From NCBI RefSeq assembly GCF_004343195.1, contig NZ_SMCR01000013.1, positions 1 to 64,000 on the forward strand: a stretch of 64,000 nucleotides of DNA, given 5' to 3'. Below the pieces are notes generated by a model. It saw only the letters and a list, made by a program, of their open reading frames with translations, was not told the origin of the DNA and ran no database searches. Below are positions 18,133-30,577 of the stretch, one piece after another. The DNA is from Biostraticola tofi. Its GTDB lineage: Bacteria; Pseudomonadota; Gammaproteobacteria; Enterobacterales; Enterobacteriaceae. How positions within the stretch are numbered: the first letter of the stretch is position 1; the number at the start of each line of letters is the position of its first letter. A program made the position numbers and the translations under genes.

Positions 18133-18220
18133 TCGGGAGCTTGCTCAAGATAGTGGAGTAGTGGCTGGCGGTACTATTTTTTGCATGGAGTTTGATTTGA
18201 GGAGAATTTACCTCGGATGA
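18113..18220 (+). CDS. Candidate RseD leader peptide coupled to rpoE
   Basis: A 35-codon frame begins at ATG 18113 (MVSAKSNRELAQDSGVV) and stops at TGA 18218-18220, overlapping the rpoE start as ATGA. Its end, RRIYLG, matches the ..GRLYLG end that can be read in the same place in E. coli, where a leader peptide RseD couples translation to rpoE. A shorter start at ATG 18185 is also possible. The start codon lies upstream of the predicted sigma-E transcription start, so the whole peptide could only come from a more distal promoter. Confidence 0.5.
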   Translation: MVSAKSNRELAQDSGVVAGGTIFCMEFDLRRIYLG

Positions 18221-18792
18221 GCGAGCAGTTAACGGATCAGGTGCTGGTTGAACGTGTCCAGAAAGGTGACCAGAAAGCTTTCAACTTACTGGTTGTCCGT
18301 TACCAGCACAAAGTGGCGAGCCTGGTATCGCGCTACGTTCCTCAAGGGGACGTTCCGGATGTGGTCCAGGAGTCCTTTATAAAAGCCTATCGCGCTTTGG
18401 CGTCCTTTCGAGGAGACAGCGCGTTTTATACCTGGCTTTATCGTATTGCGGTCAATACGGCGAAAAATTATCTGGTGGCTCAGGGGCGACGCCCTCCATC
18501 CAGCGATGTTGACGCCAATGACGCAGAAAACTACGAAAGTGCAGGGGCATTGAAAGAAATTTCGAACCCTGAGAATTTAATGTTGTCTGAAGAGTTGCGA
18601 CAGGTAGTGTTCCGCACTATTGAAGGGCTCCCTGAGGATTTGCGTATGGCAATTACGCTTCGGGAGCTTGATGGTTTAAGCTATGAAGAGATAGCGGCCA
18701 TTATGGATTGCCCTGTGGGAACGGTGAGGTCACGTATCTTCCGTGCGCGAGAAGCTATTGACTCTAAAATTCAACCGCTTATTCAGAGATGA
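18217..18792 (+). CDS. rpoE: RNA polymerase sigma-E factor
   Basis: ECF sigma factor for the envelope stress response. 191 aa with sigma region 2 (about 25-95, PDVVQESFIKAYRALASFRG for core binding and -10 recognition) and region 4 (about 130-185, GLSYEEIAAIMDCPVGTVRSRIFRAREAI helix-turn-helix). It heads rpoE-rseA-rseB-rseC, all on the plus strand with short gaps or overlaps. Its GAGG-containing ribosome site is at about 18201. Confidence 0.98.
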   Translation: MSEQLTDQVLVERVQKGDQKAFNLLVVRYQHKVASLVSRYVPQGDVPDVVQESFIKAYRALASFRGDSAFYTWLYRIAVNTAKNYLVAQGRRPPSSDVDANDAENYESAGALKEISNPENLMLSEELRQVVFRTIEGLPEDLRMAITLRELDGLSYEEIAAIMDCPVGTVRSRIFRAREAIDSKIQPLIQR

Positions 18793-18819
18793 CCAAGCGG
18801 CAGGAGAAGGTATCCAGGC

Positions 18820-19479
18820 ATGTATAATGAAAAGCTTTCCGCTCTGATGGACGGCGAGTCGTTCGATAACGAACTGCTCAACCATTTATCCAGAGATGCT
18901 GATTTGCAGCAAAGCTGGCAAAGTTATCACCTTATCCGCGACACGATGCGCGGAGATATCGGTGAAACTCTCCATCTCAATATTGCCGATCGTGTCGCCG
19001 CAGCCATAGCTCAGGAACCGGTTCGTCTGGTCCCCGGCTCGGTTAAGGAATCTCAGCCGCAACCCGAAACCTGGCAAAAATTGCCGTTCTGGCACCGGGC
19101 GCGCCCTTTCGCGGCTCACCTGACTCAGATTGGCGTTGCGGCTTGCGTATCGCTGGCGGTGATTGTGGGCGTTCAGCATTATAATCAGCCGGTATCCAAC
19201 GGTAGCGAACAGCCGGAGTCGCCGGTGTTTAACACGCTGCCGATGATGGGCCAGGCTTCCCCGGTCAGTTTGGGGATCCCCTCCGCCAATACCGGTGTTG
19301 ACAACGGATTGCAGCAGCAGCAGGTTCAGGAACAGCGTAAACGTATCAACGCCATTCTCCAGGATTACGAACTGCAGCGACGTCTACATTCGGACCAGCT
19401 ACAGTTCGATAGCCATGAAACTCAACAGGCTGCTGTTCAGGTACCCGGAACCCAATCATTGGGGACACAGCCGCAGTAA
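18820..19479 (+). CDS. rseA: Anti-sigma-E factor RseA
   Basis: Single-pass inner-membrane protein that holds RpoE inactive until DegS and RseP cleave it. The N-terminal cytoplasmic domain (about 1-65, KLSALMDGESFDNELLNHL) is the RpoE-binding part; a transmembrane helix lies at about 101-118 (LTQIGVAACVSLAVIVGV); the periplasmic tail binds RseB. 219 aa. Its TAA overlaps the rseB start (TAATG). Confidence 0.96.
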   Translation: MYNEKLSALMDGESFDNELLNHLSRDADLQQSWQSYHLIRDTMRGDIGETLHLNIADRVAAAIAQEPVRLVPGSVKESQPQPETWQKLPFWHRARPFAAHLTQIGVAACVSLAVIVGVQHYNQPVSNGSEQPESPVFNTLPMMGQASPVSLGIPSANTGVDNGLQQQQVQEQRKRINAILQDYELQRRLHSDQLQFDSHETQQAAVQVPGTQSLGTQPQ

Positions 19480-20435
19480 TGAAGCCTAATTGGTATGCTG
19501 TATGCTTGATGGCGGGCAGCCTGCTGTATTCAGCGGCAGTGCCTGCCAAGACCACCGCCTCTGGCGTGCTGCTCCAACAGATGGGCCATGCCACTCAGAC
19601 GCTCAATTATGAACTGTCGTTCATAAGCCTGACCCGACAGGGTGTTGATTCGCTGCGCTACCGCCATGTGATGCTTGATAAGCTTAAGCTGGCCCAGTTG
19701 CTGCAGATGGATGGCCCGCGCCGTGAAATAGTCCAGCGCAATAATGAAATCAGCTATTTTGAAGCAGGCATCGAACCCTTCACGCTCTCAGGCGACCATA
19801 TCGTTGATTCTCTCCCATCCGTTGTATATGCCGATTTTGAGCGCCTGGCCGACTATTACGATTTTATTCCGGTGGGGCGCACCCGCATATCCGATCGTCT
19901 GTGCGATGTCGTCAGGATCGTCTCCCGGGATGGCACGCGGTATGGCTATATTGTGTGGATTGATGCCGCCTCCAGGCTGCCCTTACGGGTGGATTTACTG
20001 GATCGCGACGGTGAATCGCTGGAGCAGTTCAGGGTCATTTCATTCAGTGTCGATAATCAGGTGCAGGCTCAGATGCAGGGGCTGGAAAATGTCGGTCTGC
20101 CCCCGTTGCTCAGCGTGCCGACTTCGACGGTGGCGAACTTCGACTGGACCGTTGGCTGGCTGCCGGCGGGCGTGACCGAGGCCTCGCGCAGTCAGCGTAC
20201 GCTGCCTGGCATAAATGTACCTATCGAAGCCAGGCTGTATACCGATGGTTTATTCAGTTTTTCCGTGAATATCAGCCAGTCCGGCAGCAGCGTCGGTGAG
20301 CGATTTATCCGCACCGGAAGACGTACCATCCATACCGAAACGCGTAACGACAAGGAAATTACCGTCGTTGGCGAACTGCCGCCGGCGACCGCCAAGCGTA
20401 TCGCCGACAGTATCGTCTTCAAGGCGTCGCGATGA
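19479..20435 (+). CDS. rseB: Sigma-E regulatory protein RseB
   Basis: Periplasmic protein that protects RseA from DegS and is displaced by lipopolysaccharide intermediates. It has a Sec signal peptide (about 1-23, ending AAVPAK), then the MucB/RseB N-terminal lipoprotein-localization-like fold and a smaller C-terminal domain (GWLPAGVTEASRSQRTLPG). 318 aa, as in E. coli. Overlaps rseC by 4 bases. Confidence 0.96.
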   Translation: MKPNWYAVCLMAGSLLYSAAVPAKTTASGVLLQQMGHATQTLNYELSFISLTRQGVDSLRYRHVMLDKLKLAQLLQMDGPRREIVQRNNEISYFEAGIEPFTLSGDHIVDSLPSVVYADFERLADYYDFIPVGRTRISDRLCDVVRIVSRDGTRYGYIVWIDAASRLPLRVDLLDRDGESLEQFRVISFSVDNQVQAQMQGLENVGLPPLLSVPTSTVANFDWTVGWLPAGVTEASRSQRTLPGINVPIEARLYTDGLFSFSVNISQSGSSVGERFIRTGRRTIHTETRNDKEITVVGELPPATAKRIADSIVFKASR

Positions 20436-20875
20436 TAAAGGAATGGGCAACCGTCATCTCCTGGCACCAGGGGATTGCAGAATTGCGCTGCGAAAAGCCC
20501 GCAGGCGGTTGCGGCAGCTGTTCCCAACGTGATGGATGCGGGTCTCGGGTTTTAAATGACATGGGATCGGACACGCAGCATCTGTTAAGGGTTAAATGCC
20601 CTCAGCCATTGGCACCGGGCCAACGGGTTGAGGTGGGCATACCCGAAGCCAGCCTGATTCGCTCGGCATTGCTGGTTTATATGCTGCCGCTGGTCTGTAT
20701 GCTGTTGCTAGCCGCAGTGATGCAAGGGATCTACAGCACTGACTCCGCAGCCATCACCGGAGGCCTGGCTGGCGTTGTGGGTGGCTTCCTGCTGGCGCAT
20801 CTGGCCGCCGCACAACTTGCCCATAAACCGGCTTATCAGCCGGTAATCCTCCAAATAGCCATCACCTCCTGCTGA
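20432..20875 (+). CDS. rseC: RseC family membrane protein
   Basis: Inner-membrane protein related to SoxR reducer RseC/MucC. The N-terminal cytoplasmic part carries a cysteine cluster (GGCGSCSQRDGCGS, about 26-39), which could bind a metal or Fe-S centre; two transmembrane helices follow at about 79-98 and 107-127. 147 aa, about 12 shorter than E. coli at the C-terminus, where the final residues (ILQIAITSC) diverge. Last gene of the rpoE operon. Confidence 0.92.
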   Translation: MIKEWATVISWHQGIAELRCEKPAGGCGSCSQRDGCGSRVLNDMGSDTQHLLRVKCPQPLAPGQRVEVGIPEASLIRSALLVYMLPLVCMLLLAAVMQGIYSTDSAAITGGLAGVVGGFLLAHLAAAQLAHKPAYQPVILQIAITSC

Positions 20876-21086
20876 TAAACTCACTATCGAACAAGCTGAC
20901 TTAACGGTTTCTGCCACTCCCTGGGTGCTGCGGTTGTTGATTCGATAGTAGGCTTACGCTGCGTTACATAAAGCCAAGCCGATGAAATACCGCCCACGCA
21001 GCCATCAGGCGGGGGATCCGTTAATAATAATCGGTTGCCTTTCTCATGTAATCAGACGTTTTTATAAGGATGCAGTCTTCTGTGGA
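20876..21086. other. Gap after rseC without recognised genes
   Basis: Part of an unusually long (about 700-base) rseC-lepA interval. It contains a distant inverted pair ACTATCGAA / TTCGATAGT (near 20883 and 20941) but no poly-T. The rest of the interval carries a gene fragment (21087-21362). Confidence 0.5.
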
Positions 21087-21362
21087 CTATTCCTTGGTAG
21101 TAAGAACACCATCTCCAACGACGGTAACATTCATTAGTTTATTGATTTTTATTTGTTCAGCCATGCCCTTTACCGACCATGGCGTTGCCAAAGAGATATT
21201 GCCGACTTCATCGAAGCGCTGTGTTTTTGTGAAGGCGTAATATGCAGCGTCGGTAAGGGACGCTGATGCTCCCGAAAAGGCCCTGGTTGACCACTCAACG
21301 GTGAGAACATCAGAGATGTTTGCATGATTCAGCAGGCAACGCTGCGTAAAAAGTGATGAGGG
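21087..21362 (-). pseudogene. Start-less C-terminal gene fragment, family not recognised
   Basis: The minus strand is open for 92 codons ending at TAG 21089-21087 but lacks a plausible start until an internal ATG close to the end. The translation reads like a true protein: ...VLTVEWSTRAFSGASA..., then YYAFTKTQRFDEVGNIS, then ATPWSVKGMAEQ and a hydrophilic end. Codon-position bias also resembles coding DNA. E. coli has nothing here between rseC and lepA. I read it as the leftover 3' end of a gene lost by deletion; I do not recognise the family. Confidence 0.5.
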
Positions 21363-21579
21363 TCAGCGCAAAGGATAGGCAATGGCGGCGGTCGGCTTTA
21401 CCCAGACGGCAATCCCTCAATATTACCCGATCTTACAAAACGGAGTTATGTGCTGACTTTCACGCGGCGCGCAGACAGTGTAAGATGCGCCCCATGCTAT
21501 GTGGGTAGTTTTGGTTTTATGTCCATTACGATTTCCACCGATTAAAACGCAAGCGCTTGATCCGAGAAAAAATAATTAA

Positions 21580-23379
<1,800 letters not shown>

Positions 23380-23394
23380 GTCTGAGGAGTTTGC

Positions 23395-24348
23395 ATGGCT
23401 AATATGTTTGCCCTGATCCTGGCAATAGCTACCTTGGTCACCGGTATAATCTGGTGCCTGGATCGATTTAAACTGGCTCCCGCCCGCCGAGCCAGACTGG
23501 CGCAGTCTGCTGCAGCCGATGGCACACCAGCCAAGGCCGGACAGCCTGGTTGGGTGGAAACCGGCGCCTCGATTTTCCCGGTATTGGCACTGGTATTCAT
23601 CGTACGCTCGTTTATTTACGAGCCGTTCCAGATCCCATCGGGATCGATGATGCCGACACTGCTGGTCGGTGATTTTATTCTGGTGGAGAAATTCGCTTAT
23701 GGCATCAAGGATCCGATCACCCAGACAACGCTGATTGAAACCGGCCATCCCAAGCGTGGCGATGTGGTAGTATTCAAATATCCGCCCAATCCGAAGCTTG
23801 ATTATATCAAGCGCGTCGTAGGTCTGCCGGGGGATCGGGTAAGCTATGATCCGGTCGCCAAGCGGGTTACGGTGCAGCCAGGCTGCAGCAATGGACAGGA
23901 TTGCTCGACAGCGTTGCCGATCACTTACAGCGACATTATGCCGGGCGAGTTCGTTCAGACCTTCAACTCTACCGGCAACGGTGAAGCCACCAGCGGTTTC
24001 CTCCAGGTCGCACCAGGCGTCAGCATCGATGGCGGCACCCGCCTGCTTGAGCGTCGTGAAAACCTGGGCAGTGTGGCCCATCGTATTCTGATGGTTCCTG
24101 GTCAGCAGGATCAGATTGGCATCTATTATCAGCAGCCGGATCAACAGCTGGCTGAATGGATTGTGCCTCAGGGGGAGTATTTCATGATGGGCGATAACCG
24201 GGATAACAGCGCGGACAGTCGCTACTGGGGATTTGTGCCCGAAAGAAACCTGGTGGGCAAAGCGACCGCTATATGGATGAGCTTTGAGAAGCAGGAAGGC
24301 GAATGGCCGACCGGCGTTCGTTTAAGCAGAATTGGTGGAATACATTAA
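23395..24348 (+). CDS. lepB: Signal peptidase I
   Basis: Inner-membrane serine protease that removes Sec and Tat signal peptides. Two N-terminal transmembrane helices (about 4-22 and 58-76) flank a short cytoplasmic loop. The catalytic Ser is about residue 84 in PSGSMMPTLL and the general-base Lys about 139 in DYIKRVVGLPGD; MMGDNRDNSADSR is box E. 317 aa against 324 in E. coli, the difference lying in the cytoplasmic loop. Essential gene. Confidence 0.97.
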   Translation: MANMFALILAIATLVTGIIWCLDRFKLAPARRARLAQSAAADGTPAKAGQPGWVETGASIFPVLALVFIVRSFIYEPFQIPSGSMMPTLLVGDFILVEKFAYGIKDPITQTTLIETGHPKRGDVVVFKYPPNPKLDYIKRVVGLPGDRVSYDPVAKRVTVQPGCSNGQDCSTALPITYSDIMPGEFVQTFNSTGNGEATSGFLQVAPGVSIDGGTRLLERRENLGSVAHRILMVPGQQDQIGIYYQQPDQQLAEWIVPQGEYFMMGDNRDNSADSRYWGFVPERNLVGKATAIWMSFEKQEGEWPTGVRLSRIGGIH

Positions 24349-24413
24349 TTCGTTTTTAAAGCGAAGCATTATTATGTTTCCCGTTGTAGAATATCATTAT
24401 TGGCAAAAAGACA

Positions 24414-24432
24414 GGCTCCCGCATCGGGAGCC
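24414..24432 (+). promoter_or_regulatory. Stem-loop in the rnc leader
   Basis: GGCTCCCG-CAT-CGGGAGCC is a perfect 8-bp hairpin about 100 bases before rnc. There is no U-tract on the plus strand, so it is more likely part of the 5' leader, where RNase III is known to cut its own message in E. coli, than a terminator. That role here is an inference. Confidence 0.5.
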
Positions 24433-24525
24433 ACTGCACACGAAACGGTGCTGGGCGACACTATAACGCCTCAGTTCTGTTCCGTATGCTGCAGTTATTT
24501 TGACGCACGGTTAAGTTATTGGTAA

Positions 24526-26111
<1,586 letters not shown>

Positions 26112-26122
26112 GAAGCAGCGCC

Positions 26123-26869
26123 GTGGAAGGCTGGCAACGCGCGTTTGTGCTGCATGGGCGGCACTACAGCGAAACCAGCCTGATGCTGGATCTCTTTACT
26201 GAAAATGACGGTCGGGTTACGGTGCTTGCCAAAGGCGCCCGCTCCCGCCGCTCCTCTCTGAAAGGGGTTCTGCAACCCTTTACTCCCTTGCTGGTTCGCT
26301 GGAGCGGACGTGGCGAAGTCAAAACCCTGCGCAATGCTGAAGCGGTCTCGCTTGGTTTGCCGCTGAGCGGCCTGATGCTGTACAGCGGTCTTTATGTCAA
26401 TGAACTATTGTCCCGGGTGCTGGCCGCCGAAACGGACTATGCCAGTCTTTTTTTTGATTACCTGCATTGTCTGCAGTGGCTTGCTGGTGCGACAGGTTCA
26501 CCGGAACCCGCGTTAAGACGCTTTGAGCTGGCGTTGCTGGAACATTTGGGCTACGGGGTGGATTTTCTGCACTGCGCCGGCAGCGGTGAACCGATTGACG
26601 ATAATATGACTTACCGCTACCGCGAGGAAAAAGGATTTATTGCCAGCCTGGTGGTAGACCATCAAAGCTTTACCGGTCGCGAGTTGCAATCGCTAGCCAG
26701 CAGAGCCTTTACCAGTGTGGATCAGCTACGGGCCGCAAAACGCTTTACGCGTATGGCTTTGAAGCCCTACCTCGGAGGCAAGCCGCTAAAAAGCCGGGAA
26801 TTATTTAAACAGTTTATGCAGGGTAAACCGCCTAACAAACCTAAGGTCAACAAAACCCCGGAAGAGTGA
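26123..26869 (+). CDS. recO: DNA repair protein RecO
   Basis: Recombination mediator of the RecFOR pathway, helping RecA displace SSB. It begins at GTG 26123 with [17 protein letters not shown], the conserved OB-fold start, continues with [21 protein letters not shown] and an alpha-helical domain, and ends [16 protein letters not shown] as in E. coli. The second zinc-site-like region is only [10 protein letters not shown], as is normal in enterobacteria. 248 aa. Confidence 0.96.
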   Translation: MEGWQRAFVLHGRHYSETSLMLDLFTENDGRVTVLAKGARSRRSSLKGVLQPFTPLLVRWSGRGEVKTLRNAEAVSLGLPLSGLMLYSGLYVNELLSRVLAAETDYASLFFDYLHCLQWLAGATGSPEPALRRFELALLEHLGYGVDFLHCAGSGEPIDDNMTYRYREEKGFIASLVVDHQSFTGRELQSLASRAFTSVDQLRAAKRFTRMALKPYLGGKPLKSRELFKQFMQGKPPNKPKVNKTPEE

Positions 26870-26960
26870 TTATCTGGCCTGATGGCATACCGCCTGCGGT
26901 TGGCTAGCCCTACTGGGCTGGTTTACACTGGAGCTATGTTGTCAAAATATGGAGCTAGAC

Positions 26961-27692
26961 ATGTCTGACCTGCTGCTGGGTGTCAATATCGATCACATCG
27001 CCACGCTGCGCAATGCGCGCGGCACCTGCTATCCTTCCCCGGTACAGGCGGCTTTTATTGCCGAGCAGTCCGGGGCTGATGGGATTACTGTGCATCTGCG
27101 CGAGGATCGTCGACATATCACCGACCGGGATGTCAGACTGTTGCGTCAGACGCTGCACACCCGCATGAACCTTGAAATGGCGGTGACTGAGGAAATGCTG
27201 GCGATCGCCTGTGAACTCAGGCCGCATTTTTGTTGCCTGGTGCCGGAGAAACGGCAGGAGGTGACCACCGAAGGCGGCTTGAATGTTACCGCCCAGCAGG
27301 AAACCCTGACGGCTGCCGTACAGCGATTGACTGCGGCTGGTATTCAGGTATCTCTGTTCATTGATGCCGATGAAGCGCAGATCACGGCCGCAGCGCTAAC
27401 CGGCGCCGCCTATATCGAATTGCACACCGGCGCCTATGCCGAGGCCGCTGCCGGCGCGGATAGCGAAGCCGAGCTTGCGCGTATTCGCCAGGGCGCCCTG
27501 CTGGCGGCCGGACTCGGCTTGAAAGTCAATGCCGGCCATGGTTTGACTTATCATAATGTCCAGCCGGTGGCGATGTTGCCGCAAATCCACGAATTGAATA
27601 TTGGCCATGCGATAATCGGTCGGGCGGTGATGACCGGACTGAGTGAGGCGGTAGCTGAAATGAAACGATTGATGCGGGAAGTGCGTTGCTGA
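26961..27692 (+). CDS. pdxJ: Pyridoxine 5'-phosphate synthase
   Basis: Last ring-closing step of DXP-dependent vitamin B6 synthesis. TIM-barrel signatures: [35 protein letters not shown], and [15 protein letters not shown] 26961 ([12 protein letters not shown]) is preferred to ATG 26949, which would add four residues. 243 aa as in E. coli. It is coupled to acpS through TGATG. Confidence 0.97.
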   Translation: MSDLLLGVNIDHIATLRNARGTCYPSPVQAAFIAEQSGADGITVHLREDRRHITDRDVRLLRQTLHTRMNLEMAVTEEMLAIACELRPHFCCLVPEKRQEVTTEGGLNVTAQQETLTAAVQRLTAAGIQVSLFIDADEAQITAAALTGAAYIELHTGAYAEAAAGADSEAELARIRQGALLAAGLGLKVNAGHGLTYHNVQPVAMLPQIHELNIGHAIIGRAVMTGLSEAVAEMKRLMREVRC

Positions 27693-28072
27693 TGACTATT
27701 CTAGGGTTGGGTACCGATATTGTAGAGATCGGCCGTATCGAGGCGGTGGTCGCGCGCAGTGGCGACCGTTTTGCCCGGCGCATCCTCAGCGACGGCGAAT
27801 GGGCGCTGTTCTGTCGGCATCAGCAGCCCGTGCGCTTTCTGGCTAAAAGGTTTGCCGTGAAAGAAGCGGCTGCCAAGGCATTTGGCACCGGTATCCGCAA
27901 TGGACTGGCCTTTGCGCAGTTTGAAGTGGTTAATGACAGTCTGGGCAAACCGGGGCTGAGATTTCATGCCCGGGCGGCCGAATTGGCGATTGAGCTTGGC
28001 GTGAAAAGCGTTCACGTCACCCTGGCCGACGAACGGCACTACGCCTGTGCAACGGTAATCATTGAGGATTAA
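27692..28072 (+). CDS. acpS: Holo-[acyl-carrier-protein] synthase
   Basis: Transfers 4'-phosphopantetheine from CoA to apo-ACP. Mg-binding motif [12 protein letters not shown] at the N-terminus and [16 protein letters not shown] (about 48-63) are the AcpS hallmarks; [13 protein letters not shown] closes the fold. The start is ATG 27692 overlapping the pdxJ stop; a TTG at 27686 is not needed. 126 aa. Confidence 0.97.
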   Translation: MTILGLGTDIVEIGRIEAVVARSGDRFARRILSDGEWALFCRHQQPVRFLAKRFAVKEAAAKAFGTGIRNGLAFAQFEVVNDSLGKPGLRFHARAAELAIELGVKSVHVTLADERHYACATVIIED

Positions 28073-28149
28073 TGTGCCTGGCGCAATTTAATTAATATGC
28101 CTGACGCAATTTAACGGATGTCGCCTAATAGGCTGGAGCAAACCCTTGT

Positions 28150-28410
28150 TTACAGTCTATCGCTGTGATACATCACCACGAATTTTTCCCACAACTGCTC
28201 ATTGGTTTCGGCATGTGCCGGATCGGCCAGAATAGTACTGTCAATCGGACAGACTTTCTGGCAGGTAGGCTGGTCATAATGCCCCACGCACTCGGTGCAG
28301 CGATAGGCATCTATTTCATAGATCTCATCACCCATGCGAATCGCCTGGTTGGGGCACTCTGGTTCGCACATATCGCAGTTGATGCACCGCTTTGTAATAA
28401 ATAAAGCCAT
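28150..28410 (-). CDS. yfhL: YfhL-type 2[4Fe-4S] ferredoxin
   Basis: Small electron carrier, 86 aa. Two cluster motifs: C9-C12-C15-C19 (CINCDMCEPEC) and C38-C41-C50-C54, the second with the eight-residue insert typical of the YfhL/Allochromatium subclass. YfhL-type ferredoxins have been linked to tRNA hydroxylation by TrhP in E. coli. Convergent to acpS. Depends on Fe-S supply although the isc operon here is incomplete. Confidence 0.96.
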   Translation of the reverse strand: MALFITKRCINCDMCEPECPNQAIRMGDEIYEIDAYRCTECVGHYDQPTCQKVCPIDSTILADPAHAETNEQLWEKFVVMYHSDRL

Positions 28411-29108
28411 ATCAATCGATTACATCTCTAATCAAAAAAGTCACGTGCTTGTGCACATAAATTACCGCGCACTGTAACATAAAAGCAGGATAACCCCAAT
28501 AATGATAAGCGCTTGAGCATTTAAGCCTGAGTATTCTTCACTATAACAACGCTATAAAACGGGTATCTCGACTTTTTATTCCTCCGTTATGTGTAAGCTA
28601 TAACACGATGCCAGTTCTAATAAAGAATATATCTACCGCCATCGAACCTTCAAAACTACTATTTTACTGATCACATGATATTACCCAAAGCTGTGTTTTT
28701 TTTAATTTATCCCAATATTAATTTTAGAACTCATACAATAACTAAGGTCAGTTCATTTTTTTGGTTCATTTATACAATTTTGAAATTAATGAAGTGTCGA
28801 TACATTATCAAGATAAATCATCTTAGCGGAAAAGGCATCCTCGCTAAAATAGGGTGATTGTCTGGTCCTTTTTTTTCGGCCAGCGAGCTGTCAATTAATA
28901 TTTATGCTTTCCATGTTATGACTAACGCGCCCGCACTATCAGTGCAGCAATATCCGGTCATCAGTTTTATCAGCAGGAAGAAACTTCAACATGTTAAAGG
29001 AATGCATTACTGCATTCCTGGGTTGTGTTTATTCTATAGGGGATCCCGTTGCGGTAGGAGTCCATAAGCAATAGAGTAACAGGATAAGCCTTTCTCTCAC
29101 GGCAGGGG
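28411..29108. other. AT-rich intergenic patch
   Basis: About 700 bases with clearly lower GC than the flanking genes. Visible structures: a TTAGCG...CGCTAA hairpin (28823-28847) and a 9-bp stem AGGAATGCA-TTAC-TGCATTCCT (28998-29019). Open frames at 28675-28857 and 28858-29067 lack ribosome sites and protein-like composition. Together with the next gene it looks like inserted or decayed DNA between yfhL and yfhH. Confidence 0.55.
28998..29019. other. 9-bp perfect hairpin in AT-rich patch
   Basis: AGGAATGCA-TTAC-TGCATTCCT. No poly-T on either side, so not a standard terminator. It could be an RNA structural element or operator. Confidence 0.4.
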
Positions 29109-29438
29109 CTACGACTTGGCGCAGCTCGATTTATCGGCAATGAAATTGCCTGCAGCAGTCAGACCGGTCAGAAACATTAAGGGTAACACGGCAATAGCTG
29201 CAATTCCGGATGAGGGAATGCACATTATCGTTGTCAATGCTGAAATGTATAATGAGCACTTGGGGTGACGATGGGTAAATTTGCTTAGCACTGTAAACAG
29301 CTTGAGGGGCACGTTAGCCACTTTCTTCAATGTAGCGACCATCGTCGAGCCGCGTTTTTTACAGGTGTCACACTCGGTGGTAGGGGCGGGAGGGAGGACA
29401 CTGACTGATGCAGCCGTGTTATTCGTAGTTATAGTCAT
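29109..29438 (-). CDS. Unknown small membrane-associated protein
   Basis: A 109-aa frame starting at ATG 29438 (MTITTNNTAASVSVLPP), preceded by AAGGGG; an upstream in-frame ATG at 29480 is less likely. Seen: a polar Thr/Asn/Pro N-terminus, a CDTCKKRG cysteine pair near residues 23-30, a basic stretch, and a hydrophobic C-terminal half (about 60-95) long enough for one or two membrane helices. No family recognised. It sits in the AT-rich patch, so recent acquisition is plausible. Confidence 0.5.
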   Translation of the reverse strand: MTITTNNTAASVSVLPPAPTTECDTCKKRGSTMVATLKKVANVPLKLFTVLSKFTHRHPKCSLYISALTTIMCIPSSGIAAIAVLPLMFLTGLTAAGNFIADKSSCAKS

Positions 29439-29603
29439 ATTTATTACCCCTTTTTCTTTTCTTAGGCGCCAAATTCTCAATAGCCGACCAAATCAACTAC
29501 AGAGGTAGGGTAACAAATTAACTTATATGCTGGATAAACCAGGTAACAAAGGAACCCGATACAGTCGTTACCGTCTGCAGGCATTAGTCAGGCAAGGCAC
29601 TGT

Positions 29604-30452
29604 TCAGGCCAGTTTTCTGACTAATTCTTCACTATGCCGGATGCGGCCGGGCGCATTTTCCAAATCTCGTTGTACCAGCCCCATAAACAGCAGGTCGGTC
29701 AACGCGGATTGGGCAATGTTGGATGAGATAGCTCCGCTGTGCTGGCTTTGGTCTTCTGATACGGTGTACAGCGCCACATCGGCATGCTGTTGAAGTTCAT
29801 TAGGTGAAAAATTGGTGATAGCCATTACCCGGGCGCCTACGCGATGCGCCTCTTGGGAGGCCAGGTTGATTTCTCGGCGGGATCCGCTGAATGAGATGGC
29901 AAACAGCACATCCTCAGCGCTGAGCGCCTGGACGGTAGCCAACAAGACGTGCATATCCGTTTCGGCGATGGCCATCATGCCGATTTTGCGCAGCTTATAG
30001 GAAACATCACGCGCGACCAGCCCGGACGCGCCAATGCCGACGATGATAATCCGTCTGGCCTGTTGCAGTAGTGCTACCCCCTCTTTGAGTTTTTCTTCGC
30101 TGTTGATATCCAGAGTAGCGCGCAGAGCTGCGACCTTTTCCGCCAGTAGTTTTTCGCCGACGGTTTTCATCGGGTCATCGCTAAGAATCTTGTTATGCAC
30201 CGGTATGGAAGGGACTTCATGGGCCGAAGCCAAGGCTTCACTCAGCGCCAGTTTGAGGGCCGTAAATCCTTTGTAACCCAGCTTTTGCGCAAATTTGACC
30301 ACGCTTGACTGGCTGACCCCGGCCATTTCAGCCACCCTTTGTGAACTGAGATGACGAGCGTCATCGGTTTGAGTCAGCAGAAAATCAGCCAGTTTTCGGT
30401 CATTCTGGGATAAAGAACGATAAAGCTGACGTATGCGAAGCAGACTACTCAT
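29604..30452 (-). CDS. yfhH: RpiR/MurR-family transcriptional regulator (YfhH-like)
   Basis: A 282-aa regulator with an N-terminal RpiR helix-turn-helix (about 1-77, VAEMAGVSQSSVVKFAQKLGY) and a C-terminal sugar-phosphate isomerase (SIS) domain (about 128-250, IIIVGIGASGLVARDVSYKLRKIG; FAISFSGSRREI). SIS domains sense phosphosugars; being divergent from murQ with two palindromes between them, it probably responds to N-acetylmuramic acid 6-phosphate. In E. coli yfhH occupies this locus while murR-murQ lie elsewhere. Confidence 0.92.
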   Translation of the reverse strand: MSSLLRIRQLYRSLSQNDRKLADFLLTQTDDARHLSSQRVAEMAGVSQSSVVKFAQKLGYKGFTALKLALSEALASAHEVPSIPVHNKILSDDPMKTVGEKLLAEKVAALRATLDINSEEKLKEGVALLQQARRIIIVGIGASGLVARDVSYKLRKIGMMAIAETDMHVLLATVQALSAEDVLFAISFSGSRREINLASQEAHRVGARVMAITNFSPNELQQHADVALYTVSEDQSQHSGAISSNIAQSALTDLLFMGLVQRDLENAPGRIRHSEELVRKLA

Positions 30453-30546
30453 TGATTATTCCTCGGCCCGAATGCCTTAATAGGTTAAACAGATGGCAAA
30501 CAGGATATCGCTGGTTAATGCTACGCCAGATTTTACTCGCCTGTTA

Positions 30547-30559
30547 GAATTAAATATTC
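30547..30559. promoter_or_regulatory. Upstream operator-like palindrome of murQ
   Basis: GAATTAAATATTC is a near-perfect inverted repeat whose half-sites resemble those of the second palindrome 33 bp downstream, about three helical turns away. Probable binding site for the divergent RpiR-family regulator. Confidence 0.5.
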
Positions 30560-30577
30560 CATAATATTTTTTATTAT

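Noticed and set aside
20883-20949. Distant inverted repeat ACTATCGAA / TTCGATAGT after rseC as a terminator
   Set aside because: The loop is about 50 bases and no T-run follows on either strand, so termination is unlikely.
28675-29067. Two short consecutive frames in the AT-rich patch
   Set aside because: Both lack ribosome sites, and the first contains homopolymer-derived Phe/Ile runs; AT-rich DNA gives such frames by chance only in part, but nothing positive supports them.
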